DNA of 13,751 nucleotides from Patescibacteria group bacterium (GTDB lineage Bacteria; Patescibacteriota; Minisyncoccia; Phycocordibacterales; EsbW-18), in the NCBI GenBank assembly GCA_030917725.1, contig JAUPUE010000050.1, positions 1 to 13,751 of the forward strand, given 5' to 3'. Positions within the stretch are counted from its first letter, which is position 1, and every line of letters starts with the position of its first letter. Under the pieces are notes generated by a model. The model saw only the letters and a program-made list of their open reading frames with translations. It was not told the origin of the DNA and searched no databases. The translations under genes and the position numbers were made by a program. This document shows, piece by piece, positions 12,083 to 13,751 of the stretch.

Positions 12083-12331
12083 TTAAAGCCTTCGAACGAT
12101 ACGAGGTTTTCCTCCGTATGGGTCCATAAGGAGCTCAACCGAGTCTCCCACGATGACGCGAATGCGGTGGAGGCGCATCTTGCCTGCCAAATAGGCCATG
12201 ACGACCTTGGTGTCCTCCTCCCCCTCCTTTTTATCGGTGTTAGGAATCTCGACGCGAAAATGTGCGTTGGCCAAAGCCTCTACAACATCTCCTTTGACGA
12301 TCTCTCCTTTGCTTTCGCGTTCTTCAGGCAT
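12083..12331 (-). CDS. infA: Translation initiation factor IF-1 with a loop insertion
   Basis: S1/OB-fold factor that binds the ribosomal A site during initiation. From the ATG at 12331 it has 82 residues: GEIVKGDVVEALANAHFRVEI, then an unusual charged stretch NTDKKEGEEDTK (31-42), then VVMAYLAGKMRLHRIRVIVGDSVELLMDPYGGKPRIVRRL. In E. coli IF-1 (72 residues) the same strands are joined by a short turn, so about nine residues are inserted. A GTG five codons upstream (12346) overlaps the preceding stop and is less likely. A small hairpin (12342-12355, GGCAC-AATA-GTGCC on the minus strand) spans the upstream gene's stop codon and could affect coupling. It lies 14 bases after the 432-aa gene, so co-transcription is likely. 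Confidence 0.95.
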   Translation of the reverse strand: MPEERESKGEIVKGDVVEALANAHFRVEIPNTDKKEGEEDTKVVMAYLAGKMRLHRIRVIVGDSVELLMDPYGGKPRIVRRL

Positions 12332-12345
12332 GCAGGATAATGGCA

Positions 12346-13644
12346 CTATTGTGCCGTGTTTTCAATAGCTATCTCAATTTCCTCAACTTCTGCTGGGAGT
12401 GTTCGCTTCCAGAATGGGCGGATGACGACGTCGGCGCGTTCGATACCAGGGTACTCACCAAAGATGGTTGGGGCCATCGAACGGCTCTTGTCGGCAAGCT
12501 TTGCTTTGAGTTCATCGATATCGAATGTCCAAATGAGTGTTGCGGGACCTACGACACGAATGTCAGTTGATGTTGCTGCAACGAGGTCAAACGTAGGATC
12601 GATGAGCGCAAAGCTCAATGTTGATGTGTCCGAGAAAGCAACTGGTTCGCCGGTGTAGCCTGGGATACGATCAGCTGCTGCTGCCTGAGCAACGTCGAGA
12701 GCTGACACCGCAAGGAGCTTTCCTTCACCGCGAACGGTGATGATGACGGAACCATCCTCGCTCTCTTGGTTTGGAAGGGTCTCGTAGGCGAATGAGCCAG
12801 TCTCAGGGATGACGACATAGCCTTCTGGAAGAGCGCTTGCGCCTTCCGCAACGAGGATGTCACCCAATTCGGTCTCCATTGCGGCCTCTGCAGCCTCAGT
12901 GTCGGCCTTGGACGCTACTTTGACGGTTCCTTCGAAGCCACCGGTCATAGGAGTCTTTGAGCGGGCGTAGATTTGAGTAAGGAGTGGGTCGTTCTTCTCC
13001 TTGAAGGTTGCAACGACGAAGTCAGAAAGGTCGATGTTGTATTGCTCGCCCGCAGTGTCAGCAAAAACCTTTGTTTCAATCTGACCTGGGGCGCTCGCTG
13101 TCTTTGCGGGGATCGAAATTGACTCAGGAATGCGGAAAATGAGGCCTGCTGGGGTCTGGAAGCGAGTGTTCTTGATGAACTTTTGTGCTGTCTCGGTATT
13201 GTTGTAGACAACGATGGTTCCCGATGCGGGACGAGAGATAGTCTCGGAGCCTGTTGCTTTGACGGTGCGTGATGACTCTTTGGTAAGAGTTACAACTTCA
13301 AAACCAACAGTGCCAGGGATTGGTTCGAGTGCAGCCGTAAAGGTGGTATCGAGATTAACTGTTGCCTGTCGTGGGGTGATTGTTACCTTTGCACCTCCAA
13401 AGATTGATCCTACGATGACGAGAATGATGATGAGTGCAAGCACGCCACCACCAATCCACCACCATTTCTTTGATGCACCTGATGAATAACCTCCGATCTT
13501 TCCGAATTGTTGTCGTGGGGGCATAGGCGGTACGGGTTGTTCCGGCGTGTGACCATCACCCTGCTCTTCGATGAGGGCTTTTGGCTTATCGATCGAGATG
13601 TTGCGTACCGAGCGGCGCTCGGACTGCGGGATGAGGTCTTGCAT
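12346..13644 (-). CDS. Membrane-anchored 432-aa protein with baseplate-J-like region
   Basis: Layout: a cytoplasmic, Pro/Gln-rich N-terminus (1-58), Lys-Lys at 59-60, one membrane helix at 61-83 (WWWIGGGVLALIIILVIVGS), then about 350 residues probably outside the membrane and rich in beta strands. Residues about 135-205 (SRPASGTIVVYNNT, FIKNTRFQTPAGLIFRIPES, SIPA, GQIETKVFADTAGEQYNI) resemble the baseplate J/gp47-type fold often annotated in Patescibacteria. A phage role is not implied. The remainder (VRGEGKLLAVSALDVAQ, FGEYPGIERADVVIRPFWKRTLP) looks like repeated small alpha/beta domains. It is the first gene of the ribosomal operon here, with infA 14 bases downstream. Its function is unknown; a cell-envelope role is inferred from topology only. 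Confidence 0.85.
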   Translation of the reverse strand: MQDLIPQSERRSVRNISIDKPKALIEEQGDGHTPEQPVPPMPPRQQFGKIGGYSSGASKKWWWIGGGVLALIIILVIVGSIFGGAKVTITPRQATVNLDTTFTAALEPIPGTVGFEVVTLTKESSRTVKATGSETISRPASGTIVVYNNTETAQKFIKNTRFQTPAGLIFRIPESISIPAKTASAPGQIETKVFADTAGEQYNIDLSDFVVATFKEKNDPLLTQIYARSKTPMTGGFEGTVKVASKADTEAAEAAMETELGDILVAEGASALPEGYVVIPETGSFAYETLPNQESEDGSVIITVRGEGKLLAVSALDVAQAAAADRIPGYTGEPVAFSDTSTLSFALIDPTFDLVAATSTDIRVVGPATLIWTFDIDELKAKLADKSRSMAPTIFGEYPGIERADVVIRPFWKRTLPAEVEEIEIAIENTAQ

Positions 13645-13652
13645 ACGTCGGA

Positions 13653-13658
13653 ATGATA
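13653..13658 (-). promoter_or_regulatory. Candidate -10 of the 432-aa gene and alpha operon
   Basis: On the minus strand, TATCAT (13658-13653, five of six consensus bases) is followed by eight bases and the ATG at 13644. The -35 region is poor (TTTTAA with a 16-bp spacer). There is no SD. This is the same leaderless geometry as at dnaJ and pyrD. The remaining sequence to the window end (13659-13751) shows no gene. Confidence 0.4.
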
Positions 13659-13751
13659 GATGAGTCGACTTAGATTAAAAGTTCAGACAGGTTCAATGGT
13701 AGCACAATAAAAACGCGATGAAACAAGGCACCGTGGAATACCCCTTCTGTG

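Noticed and set aside
12346..13644. Baseplate-J resemblance as a sign of prophage or a contractile injection system
   Set aside because: No other phage or injection-system gene is nearby, the protein is membrane-anchored, and the context is a ribosomal operon. The fold resemblance alone is not evidence of a phage.
1..13751. tRNA genes or UGA recoding
   Set aside because: No cloverleaf with a TTCGA(N) T-loop and acceptor stem was found in the gaps. TGA acts as the pyrD stop and no frame needs it as a sense codon.

Overview
The window is a stretch of bacterial chromosome with about 50% GC and the standard code (TGA is the pyrD stop, and Trp is TGG in the genes read through). Nearly everything lies on the minus strand, so transcription mostly runs from right to left. 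Several features suggest a member of the Candidate Phyla Radiation (Patescibacteria, Parcubacteria-like): a shortened ribosomal protein L13, compact gene spacing, a membrane-anchored protein with a baseplate-J-like stretch next to the alpha operon, and two lineage-type hypothetical proteins behind dnaK. This placement is inference from gene content; no 16S gene is present.

Layout from right to left, following transcription. (1) 13644-8286 is an extended alpha/ribosomal operon: a 432-aa single-pass membrane protein, infA, rpmJ, rpsM, rpsK, rpsD, rpoA, rplQ, rplM and rpsI. (2) 8194-4260 holds the chaperone genes grpE and dnaK, then a 360-aa soluble unknown and a 103-aa three-helix membrane protein. 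It ends at a perfect 36-bp palindromic terminator shared with a convergent plus-strand gene. (3) 4017-4190 is the only plus-strand gene, a single-repeat DUF1508 (YegP-like) protein. Its 5' side carries nested inverted repeats that could form an RNA pseudoknot. (4) 3706-2332 holds dnaJ and a 74-aa orphan gene with its own promoter, a strong Shine-Dalgarno (SD) sequence and a terminator-like hairpin. (5) 2185-1 holds pyrD and the 5' two thirds or so of glycyl-tRNA synthetase.

The functional themes are translation and transcription machinery (S13, S11, S4, RpoA, L17, L13, S9, L36, IF-1, GlyRS), protein folding (the complete DnaK-DnaJ-GrpE set, split over two transcription units) and pyrimidine synthesis (PyrD).

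The most notable signals are regulatory. At glyS, pyrD, dnaJ and the 432-aa gene, a good -10 hexamer lies only 6-8 nt before the ATG with no SD, which implies leaderless mRNAs. The ribosomal protein genes also lack SD sequences, whereas the 74-aa orphan has a textbook leader. Other items are a class-2-like PyrD with Cys at the catalytic-base position, an inverted array of 7-bp repeats before grpE, a 13-nt inverted-repeat element before glyS, and the structured dnaJ/DUF1508 intergenic region with two DnaA-box-like sites.
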